Source: Cristatella mucedo
Lineage: Eukaryota; Bryozoa; Phylactolaemata; Cristatellidae
NCBI GenBank assembly: GCA_009760855.2
Contig: WPIO01000047.1
Location: forward strand, 2,808,001 to 2,868,000
DNA length: 60,000 nucleotides
Reading direction: 5' to 3'
Numbering within the stretch: position 1 is the first letter of the stretch; every line of letters begins with the position of its first letter. Shown here piece after piece: positions 31,401-46,846 of the stretch. The notes beneath the pieces are model-generated. The model was not told where the DNA came from, searched no databases, and worked only from the letters and a program-made list of their open reading frames with translations. Both the position numbers and the translations under genes were made by a program.

Positions 31401-34400
31401 TGACAAAGGCTCAGCACGACAAACACTGCCAGTTTTGACCAAAACAAGTCTATCTACTGAGGTCCAATATGCATGCGAGAAGACTGGAATGATTATGTAC
31501 CTACAATCAATCATATATTCCAAAGTTTAAGATTATCGGATCATTATTTTAGGAGATATGACATAAATGAAAGCAGGCATTGGACTGTCGTTTGTAGATA
31601 AACTTGAGAACTCCAAGCTATAACCAAGAGGCAGCACTAGGAAACGCTATCATCGCACGACCATTCAATATTATTCAACATTCAACATATTCAATAAATA
31701 GATGATATGAATCTTAGGAATAGGTCAACCTAACAAGATCCTTATACAGCCTAAGCAGATCATATCTGCGATAGGTCTCATACCTCAGGCCGGCAACCCA
31801 GGCTACAGCCGGGCGGCTCACCGGCATTCGCCAATACAAATATCTAACTAGTAACGACATAAATGAGAACTTGAAATCACCTAAATTTTCCTTGAATAGA
31901 AATGAATCAGCATTTTCACATTGGCTTCCAGTAAACGACGCACTAGTTCCATTCAAGTCACCACGCTGACCGGCCGCCGACCACTCCCGGCCGTCGCCAC
32001 GGGCGTTATGGCGGCTAAGGGAACTGGATCAGCTGTCCCAGAATTCATGCGATGCCGTAATAATGGACTCCTTAGTTACGGCGGCCCCGGCAGCAGCAAA
32101 TTCTCAATACATTATCCCTAATGTTCGTCTACTGGCCGAATGACAGTCACTTCCGGTTTGTGATCCGATATAAATATACCAAAGTAAACAGGTTTGTACC
32201 AAGTAAATAAAGAGTGGGCCTTGGAATGCCGTTTACCGCCGGTTGCTATGGGCGGGGCGGGGAAGCAGAGGCCGGACTAGGCACCCTGCCGATAGGGGGT
32301 TTACTCTTTTATGATATTGTTATACTACCAGTTGGACGTGTGATCTCGTGGGGGCGTGTCATTTCCGGGAAATTTTTACGTTTTATCATTCTCAAAAGTT
32401 ATTTTTTGAGGGTTCGTTTAGGGCTGAGTAGCTTATATTCGCAGAGTTCGCCAGAAAACCGCAGTTCCGGCTCAGTTATTTGTCAAAGAAAATTATTTTG
32501 TTGAGCTCGATGTACGACTTCCGGTTTAAATAGGTCTTAAAAAATAATTTTATTGACCATGTTCCAGTCATCTTGAAACCACCAAAATTTGAGCATGCAT
32601 TTAAAACTAGTTTCTCTTTAATACACGAATTTAAAAAAGATTGACATTTTTTGTGGACCTACCCCCCTTATTTCAGACTTTACCCCGTTAACCAACAAAA
32701 CATGGCGGAAAATTCAATTTTAAAATTAAATACCATTGGCATAGGCTTATAGGTGCTGAGGGCTCCACCGCAATGACTCACCGACGGGCCAACCGTCGCT
32801 AAGAGACGTTGTACCAATCGCTCTTAATTTTCCGTTCACCTTAGCAATAATCTTCGCAACATCTAATGTGCAATTAAAATTTGCGCCGATCAAAAGATTG
32901 CGCATCCTTATGTCGTAATTATATGCAAAATTCAAGGTTAAAGTTTAGACTCTGAGAATAGACGTTGTCTCTTTGCAAAAGCAAATTAGTAAATTACCTC
33001 CCTTGTTTTCTTCGATACAATTCAACCTAACTGTACTACGGTGATGGTACTATAAATATGATAGACAAGAACCAAGCAACAAAAGCGTGACGTTGACAGC
33101 GTGTTTAAAGGAGATATTTACGTGCACAGTTAAGTTGGGTTGACATCTTTTTACCACCTTAAAGCCTTTGTATTAGAATGGCAGACTTTTCTAGTAACTG
33201 ACGCTGAACAGTTAAGGTGCTCACCCGGACCAAGATCAACCCGAGTTCTTGGGCTCGAGCCCCGTGGCATATGCGAAGCACCTGAATAGAGATTAACTTC
33301 TCTTTGGGCACTATACAAATGAATCATATACTATAGATAATAGTATTTTAAGCTCGCTAAATAGTAGCCTCACTTATTGTGGGAGACCTTGATGCTCTGC
33401 CCTAAAGGTTTGACACCCGAAAGTCTCCTGAGATCCCTTCTAAAAAGAGACCTGTACGCGAAGATGCGTGAAGCTACTCCAAAGGGGCTGTACACCGCAG
33501 GCTTTTGAGGGCTGCGTAAGCAGCCTGTTGTCTACTCAGAAGAAGAAATACCGCTTAAGACCTGCATCAAAGACGCGTAGCCCGCATGGGGCCATCAGCA
33601 ACTCAAGGAAAAAGTGCTTGGACGATCTCGAAGCTCCTCACACCCATCACTCCGCCCCCACCGAGAGTCAAGCATTAAAGTAATTTAAATAATAAATGCT
33701 TAAAGGCAAATGCAACAGCTCTTTAAGGAGAGCTACGTTTAACTGGAACATTTAATAGCCATATGCGCAAATATCGGGACTTTTTTTAGCCGTATCATCC
33801 CAATGCCCGGACGGCTGGAGACTGTTTGACAAATCCTGCTACTTCTTCAGTGCAACTCTGTATAACTCGATCACTGCTTCTAGCATTTGCAAAAGCAGAG
33901 GAGGGCAGCTGACGAGCATCAACAGTCTCGTCGAGCAGGTAAGAATCTGCATGACAAATCGCTTACATGACAGAAAGTTAATCGAAGCAGACAGTAGCAG
34001 AATGCCTCCTCATTGAAAATTCATGCTGGCTTCATACTAACTAGTATCGTAACTATCCCGTGCACGTTCCATGGAAATAGCATGAATGCTGTTACGCTGC
34101 TAGAAAGCGACGAGAATCCAATGCAAGAATACATTTTATATATACGTTGTACTTTTTACTTCTGACACTGGCTCGATGTGCGACACATAATAGAGACATT
34201 TAGAGCCGCTAATTGGGAGAGAAAAGATTTGAATCAATAAGTATCCAGCTTTGCAGCAGGCAGGCTAAAAATTCCTACAGCCTGGCGCTTTGTCCTGCTT
34301 TGAATCTGTTATGAAGTAAATACTGCACAGTACACATTCCCATGTCATGCATTAAGGTTGAATGACGTAAACCTTGCGCCCTGCGCACAATTCACCTCTT

Positions 34401-37055
34401 TCAGGATGCTACAGCGGTGCTATTTATATTCAATCACAATTGCTTGCTGCATTCGGGAAAAAATTGCTCCTTGGGGTAAATGTATCAGCTATCTCTCTTT
34501 GCTTTTAAGAGCCTGCCTAACGATAGGAAATATGTATTCAAAATGACTGATCCAGATAAAAGTAGCAATTTAGGCATAAGCAAATGTGCATGCCATAAAT
34601 ACAAATGGTGATGAGAATCGGCTTTATTGGAAAAATTATTGCTTGCAAGAATTGACACTCGGCGCAGGAAGACTCCATTGGTCAGCTTGTTGATTTAGAT
34701 TAAAAATAATGGAATATCTTGAACTTGCTTCAGAAGTAAGCCCATTTTCAAGCAACTCGCTAGCCACTGCAAACAATAACAAGCTGCATTGACACTGTTA
34801 ACGCTAATTTCCTGAGCTAGCAAGCTAAAATATACTTTAATTTGCTGATTACGAGATAATTTGCTTAGCTTTATTAGAAAACTCTGGCTTTCGGTATTCC
34901 CTGTAGTGCCGTGTGATAGAGAGGTATTACTTAAAAATACTGCAGATGTATGTGATATGACATTATTGTGAAACCTCACAACTTATTCATTGCGCAGGAC
35001 TTCTTATTTAACGTCAGCAATAGCCTCAGAGTTGCAGACAGCTTCTTGGTTGGGCTTACCGACGAAGGCTCGGAGGGTCAGTGGCGACAACTCGACGGAT
35101 CTCCCTTTGTATCTGCGAACGTGTAAGAGCACATTGCAGTTAATGTTGATTTTTGGTAATAATTGCAGCCAGCAATAGCACTGTCTTGCGATAGTTTCGT
35201 ATGAATGCTGCTATTGGAGCGTATTGATGGTAGAAGTTTTAGAAATAGTGGGACGATCCGTTTATTTAAAGCCACATTCTTCTTTTTCTGAAGCCTCAAT
35301 GCAGCATAGATCACCGATGAAGGGCTACAGGATAAGACACAAAAAATAAGCATAGGGTGAACTATTGACTGTTGCCTGTTCCTAGTAAATAGAATGTGCT
35401 ACGATAGAACGATGATCCGCTTGCATGATACATGCTTCAAAATCGCGAACCGGGCGGAGGATTAACTTACATGTCAGCATGTATAGCTCTTTAAAGTCTG
35501 GCTGCAGCAATCATTCTGCATGGTAGAGAGCAGTGATTTTCAATTCTAGTCAATTTTACTTAATTATAAACTTGAATTATAGTCAACCTTTATGATTACA
35601 ATTTGAACTCCCCAATGCCACTACATGCTCGCACGAACCTCAAATCTCTTTAGAGACTGAGCCTTTAGTTCGTATGCTAGAAAAGCCTGGATCCCACTTA
35701 ATCAATCCCGTGGCATCATTTAATGTCTGTCGATATTTGCTACGCCACGTGTGTGTTCCGAACTCATGCTAGCATAAAGCTAATTATTCGAAAGCCGGTA
35801 GAGCGCCAATTAAGCGTCGCTAGAGCTAGGAGGCCGCCATTAGGTTACCGAAAGAACAGCAATTCCGCAGCATTGGACTTGCGTCACGATATTCCCTGAT
35901 TTGACCGCATTCAAAAAGAAATTAATAATGCATCTGTTTGTCGTAGCTTTTAGTGGGTCAATGTGATTTGTCTTTTACGAATTTATGCGTTCTGACAGTG
36001 TTGCATGCTACCACTAAACATATTTTCACGCTGAGCCTCTTTATGTTGTCCCTAACCGTGCAATTCTGGTTGTTTATTGAGCATGCTACCAGTAACCTTT
36101 TGATCGTGCTTCCTTTGTAGAAAATTTAAAGTGCCTAGAGAGAAATTGAGTTCTCTGAGGGTGCTGTATCAAATGTATTATTATTATTACTATTATTTAA
36201 AGCTTATTCTATTGAATAGCGAATGATCGACTGAGTCAATTCGGTCATCCGCAATAACGGCTTTAAGCGCAGCTGACATCACGCTTACTTTGTACCCATT
36301 TCGGTATTTATAGTACTAATGTCACAGTCTAATTATGCTGAATGTGATGCTAATACTAAAAAATAGTTATAACATTTAGCAATTTGTAGCTAAATCATCC
36401 TCTTTTGAAGCTGAAACTAAGCAACCAGTTGTCCTTACAGATATGAAACAGTGATGAGTAGGCTCTTGACAAGTGCGTTATTTAGTTGTGCATTCATAGA
36501 TGCTGCGTACTGTTTTTATGCATCAAAAGCCAGTAAACGGCCAATGCTATCTCGAAAACCTTAATATAGATATCTAGATTCGCGACTAAGTATCGCTCTA
36601 AACAGACGAATTTGCTTGGCACTGCACAATCAACGGAAGTCAAGGATTATGATTAAAAAAGAAATAAGAGCTAAACTTGGATTTGACAGTCTCTAAGATG
36701 CAGCTTTTATTATATGTATTGCCTTTATTAAAATCTAACTAAAGGGGAACTTTGGGACTATGAGTGAGGTCAAGGTATACATACTTATGAGATGCTTTTT
36801 CTTAGGTTAAGCATTCGAAATAAAAGCACTATATTGACGACCCGCCTAACGGGCTCCTGCTGAAAAATGGTGAGTGCATAATTTAGGCTCTATTTAAAGA
36901 GCCCTTATTAGTTTAGAATTTGTGCTCTGCAACCAGAGGAAAGTGGCACTTATGAGCATGTGGGATTGACACGGGTAAAAACAGAAATGAGTTTGTCGCT
37001 TTGATTATATTTTACTCCGAATGCGTACCTCAACTTTAGTGATATATAAATATAA

Positions 37056-37106
<51 letters not shown>

Positions 37107-40100
37107 CATTCAAGGTATTGTATACTAGAATTTTAACTTTCCAAGAGGTTATTTGCAGCAGTTGCAATTACGTCTGTTTTTCACACGCACGTGTGACTTT
37201 ACAGGAGGTGGGTAGAAGGAGAGCCCAACAACTTCAAGGGTGCTGAGAACTGCGCCGCCTTATATAAGGCCGGCGCCTACAATCTCGCAGACGTAAACTG
37301 CCTCAGCGAGGTGGCGAGGTTTATTTGCAAGCGATCGGCTGGTAAGGCATTATTGTAGCACCTCGGCAATCGAAATGCGCTGAGCGATATGTGTAGCTGT
37401 CCCTCTGGCAGGAGTAGCCTCGTGGAGCACGACCGGACCGGATGCGAACCGGTCGCCGCACGGCAACAGCGTACGTCATATGCCGGTAGCCTCTACCCCA
37501 GCATTCGAAGGACTGCTAGCTTGAAATATTGCGTAGCTGCCAGTTGAGTGCGAGATTAGCCCTTAGTTGCGCTGGGCCTAACTGTGCTTACTGGCTTCGA
37601 GTCGCGACGGTCGGCTGTCTGTTTGGCTGCAATTGCCAAGCCACTGTGGCCACCAAGACGACCAGGCTGCTTCGTCAGTGAAGAGATGGTTAGCCAAAGC
37701 TGGTCCATTTCTGAGAAAAGGTGCGGTTTGTTATGATGGCTGTTCCAGCTGTGTGAACGATGTGAGCTATTTTCGCTCATCATCATACACGCACAGCACT
37801 GTCCTCTTACTCTGCTCGTCACTTCGTTGAGCACTCCTTCGTTTTGACAGCGCCCTGTTAGCTACCCCGCCTAGGATCTGGACTAGAATCAGTTAACTCT
37901 CGCTTCTCGATTTCTAGAAAGCACTTAGCCAGTGCGTAGGGAACAAAGTAAATCTTCTCCTTTTTGAGACCGTTGAACAAATGATCTTCGTAGATTACGT
38001 GGACAAATGCAACATCGAAGATGATTGGCACGCAGTCGGTAGCCGTTGCTACAAATTATTTGAAGAAAGGCAGAACTGGATCGCAGCGCAGCAAGTTTGC
38101 AAGAGCAACGATGGCTTGCTGCTGACGATAAACTCGGAAGAAGAGCTACGTTTCGTGTCCGATCAGGTCACGTGCAAAGATCAGAATAGTCCAGTCTGGA
38201 TTGGCTTCAGCGATGTAAGTTCGGCGAGCTGGACAGTCAGAGTGCTGCAATGCTGACCTTGGCGCTTGACCTTGGCAGCCGCTCAATGGTGCATGGTGAC
38301 AAAAATGGCGAGGTAGCTTGCATTCTCTTGCAGACTGGCCCGGGCAACACACTGGCTTGGCTTGACAATTCTAGTCCCAGTCCGAACTGGTTAAACTGGG
38401 ACACGAACGACGGACAGCCCAAAAGCAGGTTAGTAAAACATGATCATTAGTAAATGCCAGTTACGACCACAGAAAACTTAAGTAATTAAAGTACTGTTTC
38501 CACCAACACAGATGTTTAACCGTACAGTATGGTGCTTTATAATCTTGAAAACTAACTCTACTATTTGAAATGTGTCATCCAAAATCTCATTTAGGCTATC
38601 TGTTCATCTTCGATTAGAACTAGATTAAGCAGATAATTAGAAGAATAAGATATATTCTGCTTTATTTAGCTCAGAAAGAAATTAAACTTCAATCCGAAAA
38701 ATATAATCCATCAAAGAAGCTTAAGACATTAGCTAAGTTAAAGTTCAAACAACCGTCTGCTGTACGAGAGACGGCAACTTACACCTAAAGCAAAGCCTGA
38801 ACGCTACACGGCTTTCCTCTTTAGATTTCAGTCAATACAGTTATTTACCATTAAAATATTATATTGCTTAATATTACCAGTAAAACTAATAATAAGAAAT
38901 ATATAGGTGTTCAATAGAAAAAATCTGTTCTATACATTTTTACATTTGCTGTGAAAGGATGCATATCAATTGGTTAGTGAAAACATGAGCAGTCTCGCCG
39001 CTCATAAGCACATTAACAAAAATTCACAAAGATAAAGCGAACGCTGCGAGAAACAGGCGAGGCTTAGCTTTTTTTTTTACATAAGGAGACGCCAAGACGT
39101 CAGTTGGGAGTGAGTTTCAGTCTTAGGGAGCCTGCAAACTAAAGGCACTGTCTCCAAGGATTTTGATATTGATTGTAGGCACTGCCAAAGGTCGTGAGTC
39201 TGAACTGTGGGTGACATGATGCGTAGCCTGATTTGGTATCAGTTTGGACAGATAAGCCGGAGCAATAGAACAACAGAAACCTAAAATGGAGGAACGAAAC
39301 ATTTACCTTGATACTCCGTTTGACGGGAGGCCAGTGTAGATCAGTCAGACGTTGTTTAACGTGGCAGCCGCGACGTCCACGACAGACAAGTCTACCTTTA
39401 GAATTGTGTACCAACTGCAAGTGTCTCACTGAACGGTTAAGCAAGCATGTGAGTAGAAAGTTACATAAGCCGAGGCGGTATGTCAAAAGTGCATGGCACA
39501 GAGTGCATATGACATCCATGTCTTCCATAGTTTCTTCACTTACATGTAACGGTATTATACCATCCGCGGTGCATAGTGCTGTATAAATAAAGCTGAAGGT
39601 TCGGCTACGTTTTTAAAATGGTATAGATGTGAATATATTATTTGCTCATCCAGCATTTTCCAGAGATTTATACACCATAAAAATGTTACGGGTTACCATC
39701 TTAGATTGTGCGCTTGACTAAACTAGAATGCAGTCACAGCAGCATGTTCACTAGTCATTCTGAACGATCTCCGAAAGGTAAAATATTACCATGCAAAGCA
39801 AAAAGCTATTTACCAATAAAGGCATCAGAACTAGAACAGTTATTTATTATTCACAAAAACCAAAGAGCCTTTAAATATTGGCTAGGCAAGTCATCTAAGA
39901 AGTAAGGAAGACAATACAGTTAGTTACGTACAAAATAACATTTCTTTCAGTGCATGCTTACACAATAAAATACATTGTAAGCATGCTTGATAAGTGTATG
40001 CGAAGGATACAGAGCAAAGTTCTTACGCTGACCCACAAGGCCCGCCACGGCTTGGCTCCTTCGTACCTAGCTGAACTGCTGCATCAGTTTCAGCCTGTTC

Positions 40101-43100
40101 GCACCCTCAGGTCCTGTGTGGACAATAAATTAGCTGTCCCATTCCTCCGCTTAAAGACAGTTGGCGACAGAAGCTTTAGCTCTGCAGGTCCTAGACTGTG
40201 GAAATCGCTTCCACAATTCTTACGCAACGACATCTACTCTCCAACTGCCGACTATGGCACATCTTTTTCAGCGGTCCTGAACTGCTACTTCTATGCTACT
40301 CACTACCTCAACTGCTCTCCTAACTCTGCTATGCTTCCCACTTTCTCTTTGTTGCGTGAGACGAAGTCTGTTGGCTACCGAATGCGTACCGAAAGCCGCT
40401 TAGGCTGTGAGTGCGCTATACAAAACTCTCCTGCGTAACACCCACATGGACTTTATGCCTTTGTGGAGTTACTGATGGAGATACATACATACACACATGC
40501 GATAGCATGGTGGATTGGAATTAAGGCCAATAGGCTTACCCGTTCATGGGCTAATTCGGTTGCTGGTTATATTAGTGCTTTCAGATTTAATTTAATATTT
40601 GACAGGCACAAATTATTTTTTTCAAGACGGCCTACATCTAAGCGTTTTAGTCAAGATTCTTGTTCAAATGATTTCCGAGTTAGTCCTCTTGCCCAAGGCC
40701 ATACAAGGCAGGAATGCCCTTTCCTCTCGTACAACAGCTATCTCATTTATCTTGAGACCATAATAAATTAATAAATCCTAGCTTATTAAACAGCCTCTTT
40801 TTGTAAAGCGACAGAAGAGCCTTTACGGCTATCACCACCACTTGCAGTGGCGATAAAGGATCGCCGCAGGAATCGAACCCACGACCTCGGTACCGAGGTC
40901 GTGAAAGCAACCGCCTTACCTAGTGTGCCATCACGGCTGAGCATGACACAATTTATTGAGAGCTGCGTCCCACAGCTTTCCTTCGGATCTATTTTGCATA
41001 GCTTGCAATTAAGTAAGATTCCTGCATCTAGATTGAAACCAAACTCGCAATCAATCTTCATTGTTTGAATTGCTGCTCCTGCACAAGGACGCACGTGCGT
41101 TCATCTTACCCCTCTTCCGTGCGTTCCTGACTTTTTAGCGTTGGGGCGTGCTTTCACGCTGATTGTTTCACCGCTACGAATTTATGTATATGGTCTCAGC
41201 GGTAACGACACCTGACCATCTCGGCACGGATGCAAATCTTGGCATTTCTGTTAGATGTAGCTTATCTATGATTTATTTTTGTTGTTGTTTTTCCTTTCAT
41301 AGAAACAAGCAGGGAAATAACTGCGCCTTATCAGTACCGTTTAACAATTACAAGTGGCAGCTAGACGCCTGCGACACACTTGAAAGCAAATTCATTTGCG
41401 AAAAAAATCAAGGTAAGTTCCTTATGTGCCATGCGAGATATGATGGTCGACGCAACGCTTGCCTTGAGAATACTCAAGTAGGTGATACCTATTTTTGACC
41501 TTTGCTACCACCACTTTGACAAGCAATACAATTCGTTTCCTTCCAAGCGATAAGGATCAGCTGCTAATAGCTAATCAAGACTTGAACGACTTCATTGAAC
41601 ATAGAACGTCCAATGAAAGGGTTTTGAAAAGCGAACATTATCTATACGATCTTGAGCGATGCACATCCGGCATTTGCAACGATATAAATTTTTATTTAAA
41701 CTTGAACTAAAACTAAATGTATGCACAAATTGCAGTTATATGATAACCTTTTAACAGTGGCTACATGTTATAAGGAACGTTTGTTATCCTCTAGCCCACA
41801 AAGCCTGAAACACTACAGACGAGTAACTAGCCATTCAACAAGTGCATTGTCAGTGGCACTAATCGATGTTATCGTGATGCAATCCAGAACGAGAACTATT
41901 TGCTGCAACGCTGTCGCCTAATCTAAGTAAATCCTTTTTATTCCACAAATAAGCAATCGTGATTAAGCTCCATTCCAATGATGACACGTTTGGGTTTTAT
42001 GAACTATAAGGATATCACTCAAATGCTACGGTTAATTAAAGCACCGTGTTTCGTCTTGAACACATGGGATATGTTTATTTAACTAGATCTAGTTAGCGGA
42101 ATGTTGAAGTCGGATCATCATTCAAGCAATCAGAGTATGATACTGGCACGAAATAAACTTATAGGGCGACGGGAAAGTAAAGGTCAGCCAATTCGACTGT
42201 CTTGTCTGAGTCTTCTATGAGAAGTTTGTCTTACTATCACCACGTATGTAGGGTAAAATCAGAATTAGCGGCGGCCGGACTCAAACTCGAACTCGGACTC
42301 AGTCAAAACGGATGATATGGCACAATTCAAAAATCTTGTTTCTGAGTCGTCAGATTCAATTTCCGATATCTATATTCTTGGATCCAATATTCGAGGACGA
42401 TATTCCATCGGGATACGCTTTTTAGATCGTGCTAAATTTTAGCTACGCGTATTTTTATTCTTTCCCATCGACGCGTCTTCCTCTCTCTCTCTTTCTCTCT
42501 GCGAAATATCACATTACTTTTCCAACCCTCCTTAGCTGCTGATATTTACTACTTACTGGCTAAAATACCTTCTTTAGTTATTTACCTTGAATTTCCTTCA
42601 TTTTGCACTTTTTGCATTCAGTATAGATTCTTGGCGAGAAATTTCTCGCGGAATTCCCACGGTTGACTCAGTCTCAGACGCATTCCAGTGAAACCGACCC
42701 AAAGGCCTCATGGCTTCCAAAAGTTACAGATGGCGATGCATAACTATGCACAGACAAATGCAAGTCAGAGCAACAACAAGGCAATCATAACTTATCTATG
42801 CACCGCTTGATATTGCTTAGGGTGCATGATAAATTGCCACTAGCGCTGCGAACTGGTCGCGGCTTGCGGGTTACCGCGGCACCGCGTTCTTAGCAGCGCC
42901 GCGCTCTCTGGTGTTACAGGTCAGTGTCCGCCGTCGTGGCAGCAAGGAGCTGGTGGAATGTGCTACAATATATACAGCACAAGATTGTCCTGGGTGGACG
43001 CCGTCGCATCCTGCCAAGCCATGGGCGCGTCCTTGATTGTTCCCAATACGCAACAGTAAGCACACCCGTCAAAGGCGTCTGCCTATGTCCCGCCAGCTCT

Positions 43101-46100
43101 CCGGTGAAGAGAGCGGCGTGCGATGTCTTTTCAAAGCACCGAGATCACCAAGAGGCTACTTTTAATTATTTTTTGTCCTGAAATCCGCCTGGATACAGGG
43201 AGTGGCTCTGTTTTTCTGACGGACTCCAAAATATCTTTCTACTTTTGAAGGTGGACCGACAGAACCAACGTGCCCGGGCAGCTTCTCAACAATCTTGCCA
43301 ACTTGCCGACCTGGGTGGGCGTTTCCGGTAAGCAGTCTTTCGTTTTCTCAGCTATCCTTTTACGCCTTGAGCGGAGGAAAGTGAGTCTTTTGAAATGCGA
43401 ACTTATGAAAGCAGACACCATTTGATGCTGACACCAATTTTCAAGGAGCACAACCGTCCGCATTCCGCCGGTCGGGTAAATGTTATTAGGTATGTCGAGC
43501 TGTGCGGTTTGTCGCCAGATCGATTCATAAGAAGCAAAGCGCCAGCTATTCTGGCATCATTAAAGGGTTCAGAGCACATGAGGAGGTATATGTGACTTAG
43601 TAAGTCACGGTAAGTAAGTCATGGCTCCAGCCTATCTCTCAAATCTACTCCCCTACCAGGCCAAGCATCGTACCACTCGCTTTTCGGAAACTAATAGTTT
43701 ACCAATACCTAGTGCAAAACTTAAGTCCTATGAGACCGTGCATTTAGTTCGTATGCTCCCAAAGCATGGAACTCACTTTTGACTTGCGTCACAGCATCCC
43801 CTGACTTGACCACATTAAAAACGCACCTTTTTAGGACAACATTTAGCGGGTCCTGGTGATTCGTCCTTTATGCGCTTCTGCGTGCTGACACAGCTGCATG
43901 CTGCCACTAACCACACTTGCATGCTGATCCTGTGCATGTCACCCCTAGCCATGTTATTCGTATTGTTTACCAAGCATGATATTACTCACCATTCAATCGC
44001 GTTTTCATTTGCAGCAAATGTAAAGCGCCTAGAAAGGGATTGAGTTCTCTGAGGGCACTTTATCAACTGTATTATTATTATTATTATTACGGTAGATACT
44101 CAATGAGGGCTTAACAAAATGGACGAGTTTGATCTCGCAGCAAAAGTGAAATATTATTAGCAGCTTTAGCACCGAGAAACTTTCTCCGAGTTTTCGTCAA
44201 GCCAAAACAATATTTAACGTTGAACTTATTCCGGAATTGTATTGACCACCATATGCGTTAAGTGCGTCAAACAAGTCTTAAGCGTCGTGTAAAAAGCCAG
44301 AGAGAGTAAAGAAAAATAGCTGGCGAACCAATTTTCAATGCAATGCATGTGGATATGCGTTAGTGCACCAAGGCATCAAGCGCTAGTAATGAAAACTAAA
44401 CCCGAAAAATGCATCCAAATAAAATGCAGAGCTGAAGCTGAATTCCTTTTCGTCGCGTTAGGACAGTGTGTGCACAGAAATCTTTAGGCCTCAGATCTGA
44501 AGGCTGTACTAGGCAAGCTCACCTTTTGAATGCTCGCCTACAGTTAAGTCCCGAAGCATTTCCACCCGTTTCATATAATATTTACATAATATATTGTAAA
44601 CAGATGTGGGATTTAACACCATCACTCAATGAAAGCTTTTCCAATCAAAGGAGAGCTGAAAGCACAAATATGAGTTCATTTGATAATACCCAAAGAGAGC
44701 TAAATTGCCTTCTAGTCACTTCAAGTATATTGAAATAAAAGAAAGTCAATCGAATAGTGACTTCGTGAAAAGTTCCAGCCTGAATATGCATGCAAAATGA
44801 CATCACACGAGGACAAAACAAATGCCTTGAGGCAAAGGTGAATTTTGAGTTTACTTTTAAATACCGAATTGGTGGATGCCACTATGCAAATCAAATAGAC
44901 TAACGTACCATTAGCCGAAACTTTTAGTTGCATCCCAATGCAGAAATTTAGGCTCGTTTAAATTAGTACACCGCACCCAAGCTGGTCGTTGAACATTCGA
45001 ATCCTCGATTAGACTTCGTACCTCACAATTAGCAAGTATTCCTGCCTTTGAAATAAGAGGTGTGCAGTAAGTGCAAAAATCTGCACCTAGGCTTCTGTCG
45101 TGAACGTTGAACCAGCCTGGTGACACCCTTCTTTGCCGACCTGCACTGGATCCTTATCACGCAACTTATTGTCGTTAATTTGCAGTCACTGACTTTTTTA
45201 TGTTCATTCATTTCCTTGCTCAGACTAACCTTTTGGAAATACTTTCTCGTCAGGCTTTGCAAAAGTCGTCTAGCTGTTCTTTTAAGCCAACCTCAACACC
45301 AACTGACGTCACGGTATCTCCAGACTTAAGATCATTTAAAAAGAAGCCAACAATCTACATGCTTACGACAGCGTGTGCTCCTACCTTAAAAACTTCTTGT
45401 GGCTAATTTGTGGTGAAACTTGGCATGCTATTAATTCCCAATTGATACTCTTCCGTTCAAGGATATGTAAAGCGCTTAGAAAGCGTTATATTATATGTAA
45501 GACTTACAATTATAATATATAATAATATATATAATATATATATACATATATTATAGATAATGGAATATAATTGACTCAGCCAGCATAGAAATAATATTTA
45601 TTATGATTGGTATGCCGGCTGAAAAGCAAGCAAGACTGAGCAGAATGAGCGTCTAGATATATAGCTGCGTAGATATTCGTCCGTGGTCAGGCGGTTGTAC
45701 TTTGGGCTCTGAATCAGTGTGCTGTACTTTTGCATTGAGGAGAGCCCATTGTGAGCTATGGCTTGTGCTGTCCACGCGTGCCTCGTCGAGGTTATGAAGT
45801 AGCATTATCAGCATCAACACCGAGGATTTGTTATTTTAAGATTTGGGCTTTCTATATTGGTATGCCCGTGCTAACCTCATTTGTTCAGACAGTGTCACAA
45901 CGCGTGCAACGGATAGAAATCCTAACGCTCGCCATACGCCAAACGTCAACAGCCCAGATTTTAGAAATCCAGTAAGCGGTGCAAACACTGCAGAAATTAA
46001 AGCGCAAATAAGAGCCTGCACACTACAGCTACTACAGCAGACGGCTTCAGGCAGACTCGTTATATTAGCGCATAGCAGCTGTGCGATGAACGCTGCGACC

Positions 46101-46769
46101 ATGCGGCGGGAGCTGATTACCACTTTAAGAGCGCTATCGCGGTCAGGCTCAGGCTTCGTACATGGGCTGGTTTGTGTGGCGGGCGTAAATCTTGTCGCCT
46201 AATTAAACGACGCGCTACTCATGAGCCTCGGCTTAAAGCTACTATTTCACAAGCGGTTTTCGATTCAAAATAAGCTTCCAAGCTCGTAGTCCGTCGTCGC
46301 TGGGCTTGGCAGTCGTGCTACCGTGCTCTGCATTCGCAGTCTTACCTGCACGCAACAGCGTGCACGCCTGTCTATTGCAGCGACCGAGAAAGTTTTTATA
46401 CGGCTAAGCGTGCTTTAGCTATAGCTAAGAATGAATGGTTCGCTCAATTATCTGACCGTGGATCGCCCTCTTACGTCCGCACAACTGTGGCCATCGTGTG
46501 CAGCTAACTGCTCCGGGGACGCTAGAATGAGTACGCCAGCATCGCGGCGCGGTTACACCCGATCCGTCCGTGCCTGACTTTGCCTTGTGTGCAACCAACT
46601 TTCAGATATCAGTCAAGACAACACGTTCACGACCATCGTCGGCCAGTCGGTTGACAGCACCTTCTGGGTGCCGAATAATCCGGACAAGACCGCGACCAAA
46701 GGACGACCCGACTGCGCTTACATCAATCCGAGTAAGTCTGCCGAGTTGCGCTCTCGCGACAGAGAGAGG

Positions 46770-46846
<77 letters not shown>

